Assembly: GCA_013178165.1 (NCBI GenBank)
Contig: JABLXG010000003.1
Coordinates: forward strand, 1-39,710
Source of the DNA: Anaerolineae bacterium
GTDB lineage: Bacteria > Chloroflexota > Anaerolineae > Aggregatilineales > Ch27
Length of the DNA: 39,710 nucleotides
Direction: 5' to 3'
The notes below the pieces were generated by a model. The model was given only the letters and a program-made list of their open reading frames with translations, was not told the DNA's origin and ran no database searches. The first letter of the stretch is position 1, and the number at the start of each line of letters is the position of its first letter. Positions 8,729 to 16,366 of this stretch are shown one piece after another. Both the position numbers and the translations under genes were made by a program.

Positions 8729-8750
8729 TTATTGCAGTTTTTTGCAGTAA
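8729..8750. promoter_or_regulatory. Inverted-repeat operator, copy A
   Basis: Half-sites TTATTGCA (8729-8736) and TGCAGTAA (8743-8750) form an 8-6-8 inverted repeat with one mismatch. Read on the opposite strand, the whole 22-mer matches the site at 14623-14644 at 20 of 22 positions. Its centre is about 48 bases upstream of the inferred transcription start. The binding protein is not known; the neighbouring Fur/Zur-family protein is the leading candidate, but CRP/FNR-type proteins also use two half-sites with a 6-base spacer. Confidence 0.8.
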
Positions 8751-8770
8751 CGTTCCGTCTATTTGCTATA

Positions 8771-8786
8771 TGCCTATAATGTTACC
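8771..8786 (+). promoter_or_regulatory. Promoter (-10 TATAAT) of the peptide-type transporter operon
   Basis: A perfect TATAAT lies at 8775-8780 within TGCCTATAATGTTACC. No good -35 exists (TTCCGT at 8753-8758 with a 16-base spacer is the best), suggesting that an activator may be needed. The 12 bases TGCCTATAATGT recur exactly at the CDF exporter promoter, also 20 bases from the operator. Confidence 0.75.
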
Positions 8787-8787
8787 T

Positions 8788-8977
8788 GTCCCTTCCCCGA
8801 CTGCCAGGGTGACAGCGGATCAAGCCCCAGCGACCGACTGCTGCGGTCTGCTGGAAAACCCGGTGATACCCACAAAAGGAGGTCACAGAGTCGTTGCAGT
8901 TTGGATAGCCTGTGTAATAATCTGCCCCATCACTGTCTGACCGAAAGTTGTTCTTGTTCTAAATAAGGAGAAGGCGC
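8788..8977 (+). other. Long structured 5' leader, no gene seen
   Basis: About 190 bases separate the predicted start of transcription from the ATG at 8978. Hairpins can be drawn, for example CAGC-ACCG pairing with CGGT-GCTG (about 8828-8853), but I match no known riboswitch. A 67-residue ORF here (8763-8966) overlaps the -10 box and has no protein-like features. The only clear element is the ribosome binding site AAGGAGAAGG just before the ATG. Confidence 0.4.
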
Positions 8978-10606
8978 ATGTTGAGGAAAGCCACCCAGCG
9001 TATCCTGGCGGTAAGCCTCGTCCTCGCCCTCACGCTGCTCCTGGCCGCAACCGCTGCGGCCCAGGGCGCGCCTGTCGAACGGTTGCGTATCGGCATCCTC
9101 GGCGATGAGTCAACCCTGACCCCCTATACCTATGTTACCGGTTACCCCGGCTGGAACCTGCTGCTGCTCCAGTACGATACGCTTTACCAGCTCGATCTGG
9201 ATGGTGTGCCGCAACCCTGGCTGGCAACCGGTGCTGAAGTGAGCGAAGACGGCCTGACAGTCACCATCGACCTGCGGACGGATGTCACCTGGCACGATGG
9301 CGAACCGTTCACCGCTGCTGATGTCAAATTCACCTACGATTACTTCCGCGCTCACCCTGAAGCCGGGCGCTTCGCCCGCGACCTGCGCCCACTGAGCACC
9401 ATCGAAGTCACCGGCGACGCCCAGGTCACGCTCACCCTGAGCGCGCCCAGCCCTTCGCTGGCGCTGGGTACGCTAGCCGATGTCCCGATCCTGCCGGAGC
9501 ACATCTGGGCGGCGGTGGAAACGCCCGCAGAGCACGACTTTGGCGGGGTGAACATCGGCACCGGCCCGTACAAACTGGCGGAATACCAGGCTGGGCAGTT
9601 CTACCGCTTTGTCGCCAATGAGGACTACTTTGCTGGTGCTCCGCTGGTGAAAGAGCTGGTCGTTGTACAGTTTGCCGACGATGCCGGCAGTTTGGCCGCC
9701 TTCCGCGCCGGTGAAGTTGACATGCTGGTGCGTTCTGTCGCCCCGGAACAGATCGACCTGCTAAAAGCGCAGGAAGGCGTCACCATCGCCCAGGGGCCAC
9801 TCTTCACCACCCAGATGCTCAACTACGACCTGGGGCGGGCACCTTTCAACCGCCTGGAAGTGCGCAAGGCGATTTCACTGGCGGTAGACCGGCAGGACCT
9901 GGTGGACACGATCTACCTGGGCGCGGCAACGGTGGGCAGCGCCGGCTGGATTCACCCGGCATCGCCCTACTTCAACCCGGAGGTGGTCACGGCCTACGAT
10001 CCGGAAGCCGCCCGCAGCCTGTTGGATGAAGCGGGCATCGTAGATAGCGACGGCGACGGCATCCGCGAACTGGATGGCGAGCCGCTGACGTTTGAGCTGC
10101 TCGTCAACGGCGGCGATTCGCTGCGCCTGCGTATCGCGGAACTGGTGCACGAAATGCTGCTGCAGGTGGGGATGGACGCTCAGGTTGCCGCGGTGGAACA
10201 GGGCACCTGGGAAGAAGCTGTCTGGCCCGGCTTTGATGTGACCCAGGGCCGCGACTACGACATGGCCGTGTGGGGCTGGTCAGCCCCTGTCCAGGCTGAC
10301 CCGATCCGCATCTCGCAACTGATTCACTCCGATCCGGCGCTCGGCTCGCTCAACCTGACGGGCTTTGTCAACGAACGGGCGGATGCGCTCTCAGCGCAAC
10401 TGAACAGCGAAACCGACCCTGCCGTGCAAAAGCAGTTGCTGGACGAATTGCAGCTCATCATTGCTGACCAGCTGCCGTTTGTGCTGCTGCTGTACCCGGA
10501 TGGAGCGTACGCTTACCGCGCTTCAGTTTATGACGACTGGGCCTTTATGAACGGCCAGGGCATCTTCCACAAGCTTTCGCTGCTGCCGGAAGCAGCCCGC
10601 CCGTAA
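8978..10606 (+). CDS. Peptide/nickel-type ABC transporter substrate-binding protein (SBP family 5)
   Basis: A 542-residue exported protein. Residues 1-29 are a signal peptide ending AAATAAAQG. The body has family 5 hallmarks: LRIGILGDESTLTPYTY, VSEDGLTVTIDLRTDVTWHDGEPFTAADVKFTYDY (about 90-120), GTGPYKLAEY, and NYDLGRAPFNRLEVRKAISLAVDRQDLV. This family binds peptides, but also nickel, haem, metallophores and oligosaccharides. It opens an operon with two permeases and a PIG-L-like protein. Its promoter is nearly identical to that of the CDF metal exporter downstream, so a metal-linked ligand is worth considering. Without a lipobox it is probably a secreted or signal-anchored protein. Confidence 0.93.
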   Translation: MLRKATQRILAVSLVLALTLLLAATAAAQGAPVERLRIGILGDESTLTPYTYVTGYPGWNLLLLQYDTLYQLDLDGVPQPWLATGAEVSEDGLTVTIDLRTDVTWHDGEPFTAADVKFTYDYFRAHPEAGRFARDLRPLSTIEVTGDAQVTLTLSAPSPSLALGTLADVPILPEHIWAAVETPAEHDFGGVNIGTGPYKLAEYQAGQFYRFVANEDYFAGAPLVKELVVVQFADDAGSLAAFRAGEVDMLVRSVAPEQIDLLKAQEGVTIAQGPLFTTQMLNYDLGRAPFNRLEVRKAISLAVDRQDLVDTIYLGAATVGSAGWIHPASPYFNPEVVTAYDPEAARSLLDEAGIVDSDGDGIRELDGEPLTFELLVNGGDSLRLRIAELVHEMLLQVGMDAQVAAVEQGTWEEAVWPGFDVTQGRDYDMAVWGWSAPVQADPIRISQLIHSDPALGSLNLTGFVNERADALSAQLNSETDPAVQKQLLDELQLIIADQLPFVLLLYPDGAYAYRASVYDDWAFMNGQGIFHKLSLLPEAARP

Positions 10607-10628
10607 CCGCTGAAACCGGAGTCTGCCG

Positions 10629-11603
10629 ATGCTCAGCCAGGCTCGCGGAGGCCGCGCCGTCCAGTACCTGATCGTGCTGGTCGTGGCCATTACGCTCAAC
10701 TTCTTCCTCCCGCGGCTGATGCCCGGCAATCCGCTGGCCCTGCTGGCGGGGGTGGATGTCGGGCTGCTGAAACCGGAAGAGCGGGCGCAGATCATTGAAG
10801 GGGCCGGCCTCGACCGGCCCCTCGGCGAGCAGTATCTGCGCTACTGGGGCGACCTGCTGCAGGGCGACCTGGGCTATTCCTACCGCCAGAAGCGCCCCAT
10901 CGTCGACCTGCTGCTGGAACGGCTACCCTGGACACTGCTGCTTTCCGGCGCGGCCTTACTGCTCTCGGCGGTGGTGGGGATCACCACCGGGGCGATCTCG
11001 GCCTGGCGGCGGGCCAGGGCGATTGACCTGGGCCTGCTGTGGACGATGATCGTGGTCAACTCGCTGCCTTCCTTCTGGCTGGGGATGCTGTTGATCGCGG
11101 TGGTGGCGGTGCAACTGGGGTTATTGCCGTCATTCGGCGCGGTCACGCCAGCCTCCGGCTACAGCGGCTGGACGCACGTAGTTGATGTGCTGCGGCACGC
11201 CATTCTACCGGTGATCACCCTCTCGGTGATCAGCGTGCCCGACATCTACCTGACCATGCGCTATACCATGCTGGGCGTGCTGGGCGAAGACTTCATCCGC
11301 ACAGCCCGCGCCAAAGGGCTTAGCGAACGGCGCATCCTCTTCGCCCATGTCATCCCGAACGCCCTGGCGCCGGTGGTGACCGTGCTGACGCTGCGGCTGG
11401 GTTACGCTTTTGGTGGCGCGGCAGTGATTGAGACCGTATTCTCCTACCCCGGCCTGGGCCGCCTGATCTTCGAGGCGGTCAGCGGGCGCGACTACCCCGT
11501 GATGCAGGCCGCGTTCCTGCTGTTCACCGTAGCCGTCCTGCTGGCTAACCTGCTGGCGGACTTCCTGTATCCTTTACTTGACCCCCGGACAAAGGCCGCA
11601 TGA
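10629..11603 (+). CDS. Peptide-type ABC transporter permease, DppB/OppB
   Basis: A 324-residue membrane protein. It has the typical N-terminal helix (YLIVLVVAITLNFFLPRLMPGNPL), a periplasmic loop ending LGYSYRQKRPIVDLLLERLPWTLLL, and the conserved loop DFIRTARAKGLSERRILFAHVIPNALAPVVTVL near residue 225, which contacts the ATPase. It pairs with the DppC-type permease whose gene overlaps it by four bases. No ATPase gene follows. Confidence 0.95.
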   Translation: MLSQARGGRAVQYLIVLVVAITLNFFLPRLMPGNPLALLAGVDVGLLKPEERAQIIEGAGLDRPLGEQYLRYWGDLLQGDLGYSYRQKRPIVDLLLERLPWTLLLSGAALLLSAVVGITTGAISAWRRARAIDLGLLWTMIVVNSLPSFWLGMLLIAVVAVQLGLLPSFGAVTPASGYSGWTHVVDVLRHAILPVITLSVISVPDIYLTMRYTMLGVLGEDFIRTARAKGLSERRILFAHVIPNALAPVVTVLTLRLGYAFGGAAVIETVFSYPGLGRLIFEAVSGRDYPVMQAAFLLFTVAVLLANLLADFLYPLLDPRTKAA

Positions 11604-12508
11604 GTGCAACCGTGCCCCCGCTATCACAGCAGCGCACCGCCGGGGCTGTCCGGCTGCTGGCCCGCCCAGCGATCCGGCACTTCCGCCTGACAACCAGCCA
11701 TATCGCCGCCGCCATCGGCACGCTGCTGATCATCGGCCTGGTTCTGACGGCAGTCTTCGCTGATGTGCTCAGCCCTTACAGCCCTGCTGAGCGCGTCGGG
11801 CGCCCCTTCGCCCGGCCCAGTGCGGAACATCTGCTGGGCACTAATGACATCGGCCAGGATATCCTCAGCGAACTGATCTACGGCACGCGCATCTCGCTCA
11901 CGGTAGGCGTGACCGCCGCGCTGGTGACCATCACGATTGGGACGGCTATCGGCGTGCTGGCCGGGTACTACCGGCGGCTGGGTAGTATCCTGATGCGCCT
12001 GACCGATATCGTGCTGGTGCTGCCCTTCCTGCCGCTGCTGATCATGCTGGCCGCCTACCTGGGGCGCAGCCTGTGGAACACGGTCATCATCATCGGCCTG
12101 TTGAGCTGGGCGGGCACGGCGCGGATCATCCGTTCCCAGGTGCTGACCATTGTGCACCAGGATTACATCCTGGCAGCGCAGGGCATCGGCGCCACCCATC
12201 GCCACATCCTCTACCATCACATCCTGCCACAAGTGCTCCTGCTGGCCACCGGACAGTTCGTACAGGCCACCAACGCCGCGATCCTGCTGGAGGCGGCGCT
12301 GAGCTTCCTGGGACTGGGCGATCCGACCCAGAAAAGCTGGGGGACAGTGCTGTACTGGGCGCAGGTGCGCGGGGCCTTCCTGACCCCGGCCTGGCTGTGG
12401 TGGGTGCTGCCGCCGGGATTGCTGATCGCCCTGGCTTCGCTGGGCTTCGCCCTGATCGGCTTTGCCCTGGAGCAGGTCATCAACCCGCGCCTGCGCCACA
12501 ACCGTTGA
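11600..12508 (+). CDS. Peptide-type ABC transporter permease, DppC/OppC
   Basis: A 302-residue permease starting in an ATGA overlap with DppB. An N-terminal helix lies at about residues 35-58; then come the DppC signature HLLGTNDIGQDILSELIYGTRISLTVG (about 75-100) and the coupling loop IVHQDYILAAQGIGATHRHILYHHILPQVL (about 195-225). It completes the membrane channel. The ATPases may be those at 1-1653 or encoded elsewhere. Confidence 0.95.
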   Translation: MSATVPPLSQQRTAGAVRLLARPAIRHFRLTTSHIAAAIGTLLIIGLVLTAVFADVLSPYSPAERVGRPFARPSAEHLLGTNDIGQDILSELIYGTRISLTVGVTAALVTITIGTAIGVLAGYYRRLGSILMRLTDIVLVLPFLPLLIMLAAYLGRSLWNTVIIIGLLSWAGTARIIRSQVLTIVHQDYILAAQGIGATHRHILYHHILPQVLLLATGQFVQATNAAILLEAALSFLGLGDPTQKSWGTVLYWAQVRGAFLTPAWLWWVLPPGLLIALASLGFALIGFALEQVINPRLRHNR

Positions 12509-12556
12509 ACCCTGGCTATACCGTGCCTGTCGTGCGTCTGACGAAAGGGAAAGACT

Positions 12557-13303
12557 ATGACCCGTGTATTGATGCTGGCCAGCTTCGGCCTAGAGATCGT
12601 GGAGTGCGGCGGGGCGCTGGCCCTGCACGTCGACGCTGGCGATGAAGTCCATGCTGCTGTGCTGCTCTCCCGCCCGGAAAGCCGCCCCCAGGTGCGGGAA
12701 GCGGCGGCTATCCTAGGAATCAGGGAGGTCGAATTCCTGGACTTCCCGCTGGGAAACTGGACTCTGGATGTCCCCTGGAAGATCAGGATCGTAGAGCTGG
12801 TGCGCCGTATCCGCCCGGATATCGTGATCACCCAGGACCCGGAACACGCCCAGCACGATCTGGACCCCGACCGGCGTCAGATCGCCCTGCTCTATACTGA
12901 ATCCTTCGCCCTGGCCGGGCGCGACTGGCAGATCGACGCCTGCGGCGGCCACCCGCCCCATCTGGTGCGGACGATCTACTACATGACCCCGGAACATCCC
13001 AATTGCGTGATTGAGATCAGCCGGACATTTGCCCGCAAGCAGCAGGCACTGGCCGCACTCGGCTCCCAGATGGCCTTCAGCGCGGACATGATCGAGGCGC
13101 AGGCTGCGCCGGAATTGCTGCGCCTGGTCGTGCCGGACTATGACGCCATCCGTCAGGACAGAGTCGCCCTGGGCCTGGCGCTGCACCGTCAGTTCGACCT
13201 GGCGCTGGCGCTGGTCAACGGGCTGGCCGGTCACTCCGGCGCGGTGATGGGCGAAGCCTACCGGCGGGAAGGGCCTTTCGTGCTGGACCGGCTGCTGGGG
13301 TAA
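12557..13303 (+). CDS. PIG-L/LmbE-like protein with degenerate metal site
   Basis: A 248-residue protein with the LmbE/PIG-L deacetylase pattern: an N-terminal strand (TRVLMLAS), a nucleotide-like fold with CGGALALHVDAGDEVHAAVLLSRPE, EAAAILGIREVEFLDFPLGNW, and RPDIVITQDPEHAQHDLDPDRRQIALL corresponding to the HPDH region. The first family motif, usually AHPDDE..G(C)GG, reads ASFGLEIVECGG here, so the His and Asp zinc ligands are replaced while Glu13 and the CGG remain. Metal-dependent N-deacetylase activity is therefore doubtful. It is preceded by GGGAAAG and is the last gene of the transporter operon. Confidence 0.78.
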   Translation: MTRVLMLASFGLEIVECGGALALHVDAGDEVHAAVLLSRPESRPQVREAAAILGIREVEFLDFPLGNWTLDVPWKIRIVELVRRIRPDIVITQDPEHAQHDLDPDRRQIALLYTESFALAGRDWQIDACGGHPPHLVRTIYYMTPEHPNCVIEISRTFARKQQALAALGSQMAFSADMIEAQAAPELLRLVVPDYDAIRQDRVALGLALHRQFDLALALVNGLAGHSGAVMGEAYRREGPFVLDRLLG

Positions 13304-13338
13304 GAGCCGCAGGCTACCTCAGCCCGCACAGAAGACAA

Positions 13339-13375
13339 CAGCGTCGGCCAGCAGTGCCGACGCTGAGTCTTTTTT
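13339..13375 (+). terminator. Intrinsic terminator between converging operons
   Basis: CAGCGTCGGC (13339-13348) pairs perfectly with GCCGACGCTG (13356-13365) around a seven-base loop, followed by a T-rich stretch (13368-13375, six T in a row). A classic terminator for the peptide-type operon; the stem could also end the converging CDF gene, although no T-run faces that way. Confidence 0.9.
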
Positions 13376-13404
13376 GGGGGGGTGAAACCGGCAACGCTGC
13401 TGGC

Positions 13405-14547
13405 TCAAGCGCCCGGCACGCCCCCATTGCTCGGTGTAACTACCAGCCGCACCTCCGCCAGATTGGGAATCGCGTGCAACAACTCATGACGGATGCGGTC
13501 GGTGATGGCGGCGGCAACGGCGGTGGTGAGTTGCGGCGGCAGGGCGATGGTGGCTTCCAGGTGGAGCGCATGGCCTATCCAGCGCATCCGCAACGCTTCG
13601 ACCGCCTGGACATCGGCATCGCGGCGGATCGCTTCTTCGGCTTTGTCCACCAGCGCCGGGTCTACCGCGTCCATCAGCCGGTACCACATGGCAATCACGG
13701 CGTCGCGGGTGATGAAGACAATCGCCAGGCCAATCAGCAGGCCGATAATTGGGTCAACAATCGGGTAGCCCAGCCACGTGCCGGCCACGGCAATCAACAC
13801 AGCCAGCGAGGTCAGGCCATCAGCGCGGGCATGGCGGCCATCGGTGATCATCGCCTCAGAGCCGATCCGCCGCCCGATCTGGATTTGCAGCAGCGCCACA
13901 AACTCATTGCCCAGGAAGCCGATCAGTGCCGCCGCGGCCACCCAGCCCAGGTTCTCCAGCGGCTCAGGATGGATGAACTTCTGGATCGATTCCCACAGGA
14001 TGTACCCGGCGCTGAAGGCGATCGAGACGACGATCAGTAGCCCGGCGATGTCCTCCGCCCGGCCATAGCCGTAGGTATAGCGGCGGTTGGCGGCCCGGCG
14101 GGCCAGCACGAAGGCGATCCACAGCGGGACGGAATTGAGCGCATCCCCTAGATTATGGACGGTATCGGCCAGCAGGGCCACGCTGCCGCTGGCCAGGTAG
14201 ATCAACAATTGCAGGACCGTCGTCAGGCCCAGGGCGGCCAGCGCCAGCTTGATTGTGCGGATGCCCAGTTCGTTGGTATAGAGCGGATCGCTGTAAGCAG
14301 GCCGGGCATGTGAATGGGCATGGCCGGGCAGATGCAGCGCCCCGGCGATCAATCCCCACAGGCTATCGTCGTGATGATGGTCATGGGCGTGCTCATGGCC
14401 ATCATCATGATGATGGCCATGAGCATGGTCATGATGGTGGTCATGATCATGATGGTGATCGCCATCATGACCATGAACATGCTCATGGGACTCCACTGCC
14501 GCTGATTCTGCCTGCGTCAGCTCTGTCGCCGGTGCGCTGTCGTGCAT
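13405..14547 (-). CDS. Cation diffusion facilitator, zinc exporter type, His-rich N-terminus
   Basis: A 380-residue membrane protein of the CDF family, ZitB/CzcD-like. Residues about 20-65 form a very His/Asp-rich cytoplasmic segment with many HDH/HHHD units; a second short one follows. Six helices span about 95-300 and hold the two zinc-site motifs HNLGD (in LLADTVHNLGD) and HARAD (in DGRHARADGLTS), the HxxxD/HxxxD pattern of zinc transporters. A C-terminal dimerisation domain follows. I start at ATG 14547 because GGAGGG lies just upstream; a TTG at 14559 is in frame but poor. It exports Zn2+ (perhaps Co or Cd) by proton exchange. Confidence 0.93.
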   Translation of the reverse strand: MHDSAPATELTQAESAAVESHEHVHGHDGDHHHDHDHHHDHAHGHHHDDGHEHAHDHHHDDSLWGLIAGALHLPGHAHSHARPAYSDPLYTNELGIRTIKLALAALGLTTVLQLLIYLASGSVALLADTVHNLGDALNSVPLWIAFVLARRAANRRYTYGYGRAEDIAGLLIVVSIAFSAGYILWESIQKFIHPEPLENLGWVAAAALIGFLGNEFVALLQIQIGRRIGSEAMITDGRHARADGLTSLAVLIAVAGTWLGYPIVDPIIGLLIGLAIVFITRDAVIAMWYRLMDAVDPALVDKAEEAIRRDADVQAVEALRMRWIGHALHLEATIALPPQLTTAVAAAITDRIRHELLHAIPNLAEVRLVVTPSNGGVPGA

Positions 14548-14587
14548 ATTACCCTCCAATCCACCGCCCCACCCGGGAGAAGTGTAT

Positions 14588-14602
14588 GGTACATTATAGG
14601 CA
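14588..14602 (-). promoter_or_regulatory. Promoter of the CDF exporter gene (-10 TATAAT on minus strand)
   Basis: On the minus strand the bases read TGCCTATAATGTACC, with TATAAT at 14598-14593. The block is identical over 12 bases to the promoter of the gene at 8978 and lies the same 20 bases from the shared operator. The inferred transcript begins about 40 bases before the ATG at 14547. Confidence 0.75.
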
Positions 14603-14622
14603 CTGCAGAGCAGGCGAAAGCG

Positions 14623-14644
14623 TTATTGCAAAAAACTGCGATAA
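14623..14644. promoter_or_regulatory. Inverted-repeat operator, copy B, between CDF and Fur-family genes
   Basis: TTATTGCA (14623-14630), six bases, then TGCGATAA (14637-14644): an 8-6-8 inverted repeat with one mismatch. It lies 18 bases before the Fur-family start codon, where it would cover that gene's promoter (a GATAAT at 14640-14645 could be its -10), and about 48 bases upstream of the exporter's start point. One protein could thus repress its own gene and activate or repress the exporter from a single site. Confidence 0.8.
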
Positions 14645-14661
14645 TCGCATCAGGGCATGGA

Positions 14662-15138
14662 ATGACCCACCAGCGGATTGACTACGTTGAGATCATGCGG
14701 GCGCACGGGCTGCGAGTGACGCCACAGCGGCTGACCATCCTGGACGCTGTATGTGAAGGCGGCGGGCATACCACGCTGGGCGAGGTCTACGCGCGAGTGC
14801 GGGCCAGGGATCGGTCGATCGACCGGTCAACCGTCTACCGCGCGCTGGACGTGTTTGTAGCGCTGGGACTGGTCGTCTCGGCGGAACTGGCTTCCGGCGA
14901 AACCGTATATGAGATCGCCCATGCCGCGCCGCATCACCATCTGGTCTGCCAGGCTTGCGGGCGGGAGATGGAGGTCGAGGACACGATCCTGCGGGGGGCG
15001 TTCCAGGCGATTGCCAGGGAGTACGGCTTCGCCGTGCGCATGGATCATCTGGTGTTGTACGGACTGTGCGCCGCCTGCCAGGTGGAGGGCCGGGCAGATA
15101 CTGATCCACTCCACGCCGCCGATCAGGGAGTAGAATAG
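14662..15138 (+). CDS. Fur-family metal-responsive regulator, Zur-like
   Basis: A 158-residue Fur-family protein. The N-terminal winged helix reads MRAHGLRVTPQRLTILDAVCEGGGHTTLGEVYARVRARDRSIDRSTVYRALDVFVALGLV. The metal region APHHHLVCQACGREMEV and the final CAAC give two CxxC pairs for structural zinc. ATG 14662 gives the usual Fur length; an earlier ATG at 14542 would add 40 residues without family resemblance and would place the operator inside the gene. It is divergent from a zinc exporter with an inverted repeat between them, which favours Zur. Fe- or Mn-sensing cannot be excluded. Confidence 0.9.
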   Translation: MTHQRIDYVEIMRAHGLRVTPQRLTILDAVCEGGGHTTLGEVYARVRARDRSIDRSTVYRALDVFVALGLVVSAELASGETVYEIAHAAPHHHLVCQACGREMEVEDTILRGAFQAIAREYGFAVRMDHLVLYGLCAACQVEGRADTDPLHAADQGVE

Positions 15139-15157
15139 CGCCTGCTGAGACAGGCGC
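15138..15157 (+). terminator. Hairpin after the Fur-family gene
   Basis: GCGCCTG (15138-15144) pairs with CAGGCGC (15151-15157) around CTGAGA, starting at the stop codon. No strong T-run follows, so it may be a weak or Rho-assisted terminator. Confidence 0.5.
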
Positions 15158-15208
15158 GGTCGCTTTGCCGTAACAGCGTGCCATCGCCATTTGCACAAGG
15201 AGCCGGGT

Positions 15209-16282
15209 ATGACTCCGCCAATGACTTCACGGGAACGGGTGCTGGCAGCCTTCAACCATACCGAGCCGGATCATGTACCGGCCTGGCTGGGAACTTCGCC
15301 TGCCTTTGCTGCCAAGGCGCGGCGTTACCTGAACCTGCCGGATGACGAAAGTCTTCACCGCTATGTCGGCGACGACTTCCGGCGCGTCCTGGCAGTCTAT
15401 GCTGGCCCCGATCACGCCGCGCCCTACACCAACCTGCCCCCCGGCGCAACTTACCGCTCGCCCTTTGGCATTCTGCGTCACGGCTACGAAGGCGGTCAGC
15501 CGATGAGCCATCCCCTGGCGGCGGCCACATCCACCGCCGAGATCGACGCTTATGCCTGGCCCGACCCGGACTGGATGGATGTCTCCCACATCCGGGCGGA
15601 AGCGCTGCAGTACGGCGGGCAGTACGCCATCATGGGCGGAGAATGGGCGCCCTTCTGGCATGACGCCATCGACCTGCTGGGCATGGAAAACCTGCTGCTG
15701 AAGATGTATGACGCGCCGGCGATTGTCGATGCTGTGCTGGCACATTGCGTGGATTTCTATGCCGAGGTCAGCCGGCGCGTCTTTGAAGCGGCGGCGGATA
15801 TCATCGACATCTTCTTCATCGGCAACGACTTCGGCACGCAGCGCGGCCCCCAGATCGGCGAGGCGCAATTCCGGCGCTTTGTCCTGCCTCACCTCAAGCG
15901 TCTGATCGACCTCGGCCATCGCTACAACCTCAAGGTGCTGCTGCATTGCTGCGGCGGCTTCGCCCCTCTGATCCCGGCCATGATCGAGGCGGGTTTGGAC
16001 GGCCTGCAGGCCCTGCAACCCAACTGCCGGGGAATGGACCCCGCCGTGCTCAAGCGAGAGTTCGGCGGCGCGATCACCCTGATAGGTGCGATCAACACGC
16101 AACTGCTGATCGAGGGCACGCCTGACCAGGCCCGCGCCGAAACCCGCCGCGTCCTGGAGATCATGATGCCCGGCGGCGGTTACGTCGCCAGCCCCAGCCA
16201 CGATTACATCCTGGAAGAGACGCCGGTAGAAAACCTGCTGGCCGTTTACGAGACCATCCGCGAGTACGGCGCTTACCGCTGA
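15209..16282 (+). CDS. Uroporphyrinogen decarboxylase family protein, methyltransferase (MtaA/MtbA) type
   Basis: A 357-residue TIM-barrel protein. It opens with SRERVLAAFNHTEPDHVPAW, a common start in this family. The segment LKVLLHCCGGFAPLIPAMIEAGLDGLQALQP carries the His-x-Cys zinc pair seen in corrinoid or CoM methyltransferases rather than in haem-pathway HemE. IFFIGNDFGTQRGPQI and GGGYVASPSHDYILEETPVENLLA are also family segments. ATG 15209 is chosen over an in-frame TTG at 15191 because AAGGAG (15197-15202) precedes it. It may transfer a methyl group in O-demethylation, but no corrinoid protein gene is nearby. Confidence 0.85.
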   Translation: MTPPMTSRERVLAAFNHTEPDHVPAWLGTSPAFAAKARRYLNLPDDESLHRYVGDDFRRVLAVYAGPDHAAPYTNLPPGATYRSPFGILRHGYEGGQPMSHPLAAATSTAEIDAYAWPDPDWMDVSHIRAEALQYGGQYAIMGGEWAPFWHDAIDLLGMENLLLKMYDAPAIVDAVLAHCVDFYAEVSRRVFEAAADIIDIFFIGNDFGTQRGPQIGEAQFRRFVLPHLKRLIDLGHRYNLKVLLHCCGGFAPLIPAMIEAGLDGLQALQPNCRGMDPAVLKREFGGAITLIGAINTQLLIEGTPDQARAETRRVLEIMMPGGGYVASPSHDYILEETPVENLLAVYETIREYGAYR

Positions 16283-16366
16283 CCGCTGTCCCCGGCGGCT
16301 GTCCGGCCGTCGCCACACTAACAGGTGACCATCCCGCGCACAAACTGGTCAGGAGGGGGAACACAG

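Noticed and set aside
8763-8966. A 67-residue ORF in the leader of the peptide-type operon
   Set aside because: Starts over the -10 box of the promoter, lacks a ribosome binding site and has no protein-like pattern.
14542-14661. N-terminal extension of the Fur-family protein from ATG 14542
   Set aside because: It would put the operator inside the gene, overlaps the exporter's start and has no similarity to Fur proteins; the ATG at 14662 gives the normal length.
14253-14681. A plus-strand His-rich ORF opposite the CDF His tail
   Set aside because: CAT/ATG repeats read as His on either strand; the real protein is the CDF on the minus strand with its zinc-site motifs.
15227-16318. A 363-residue minus-strand open frame opposite the methyltransferase gene
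   Set aside because: Equal length to the real gene and phased with it, without any recognisable motif; an antisense shadow.
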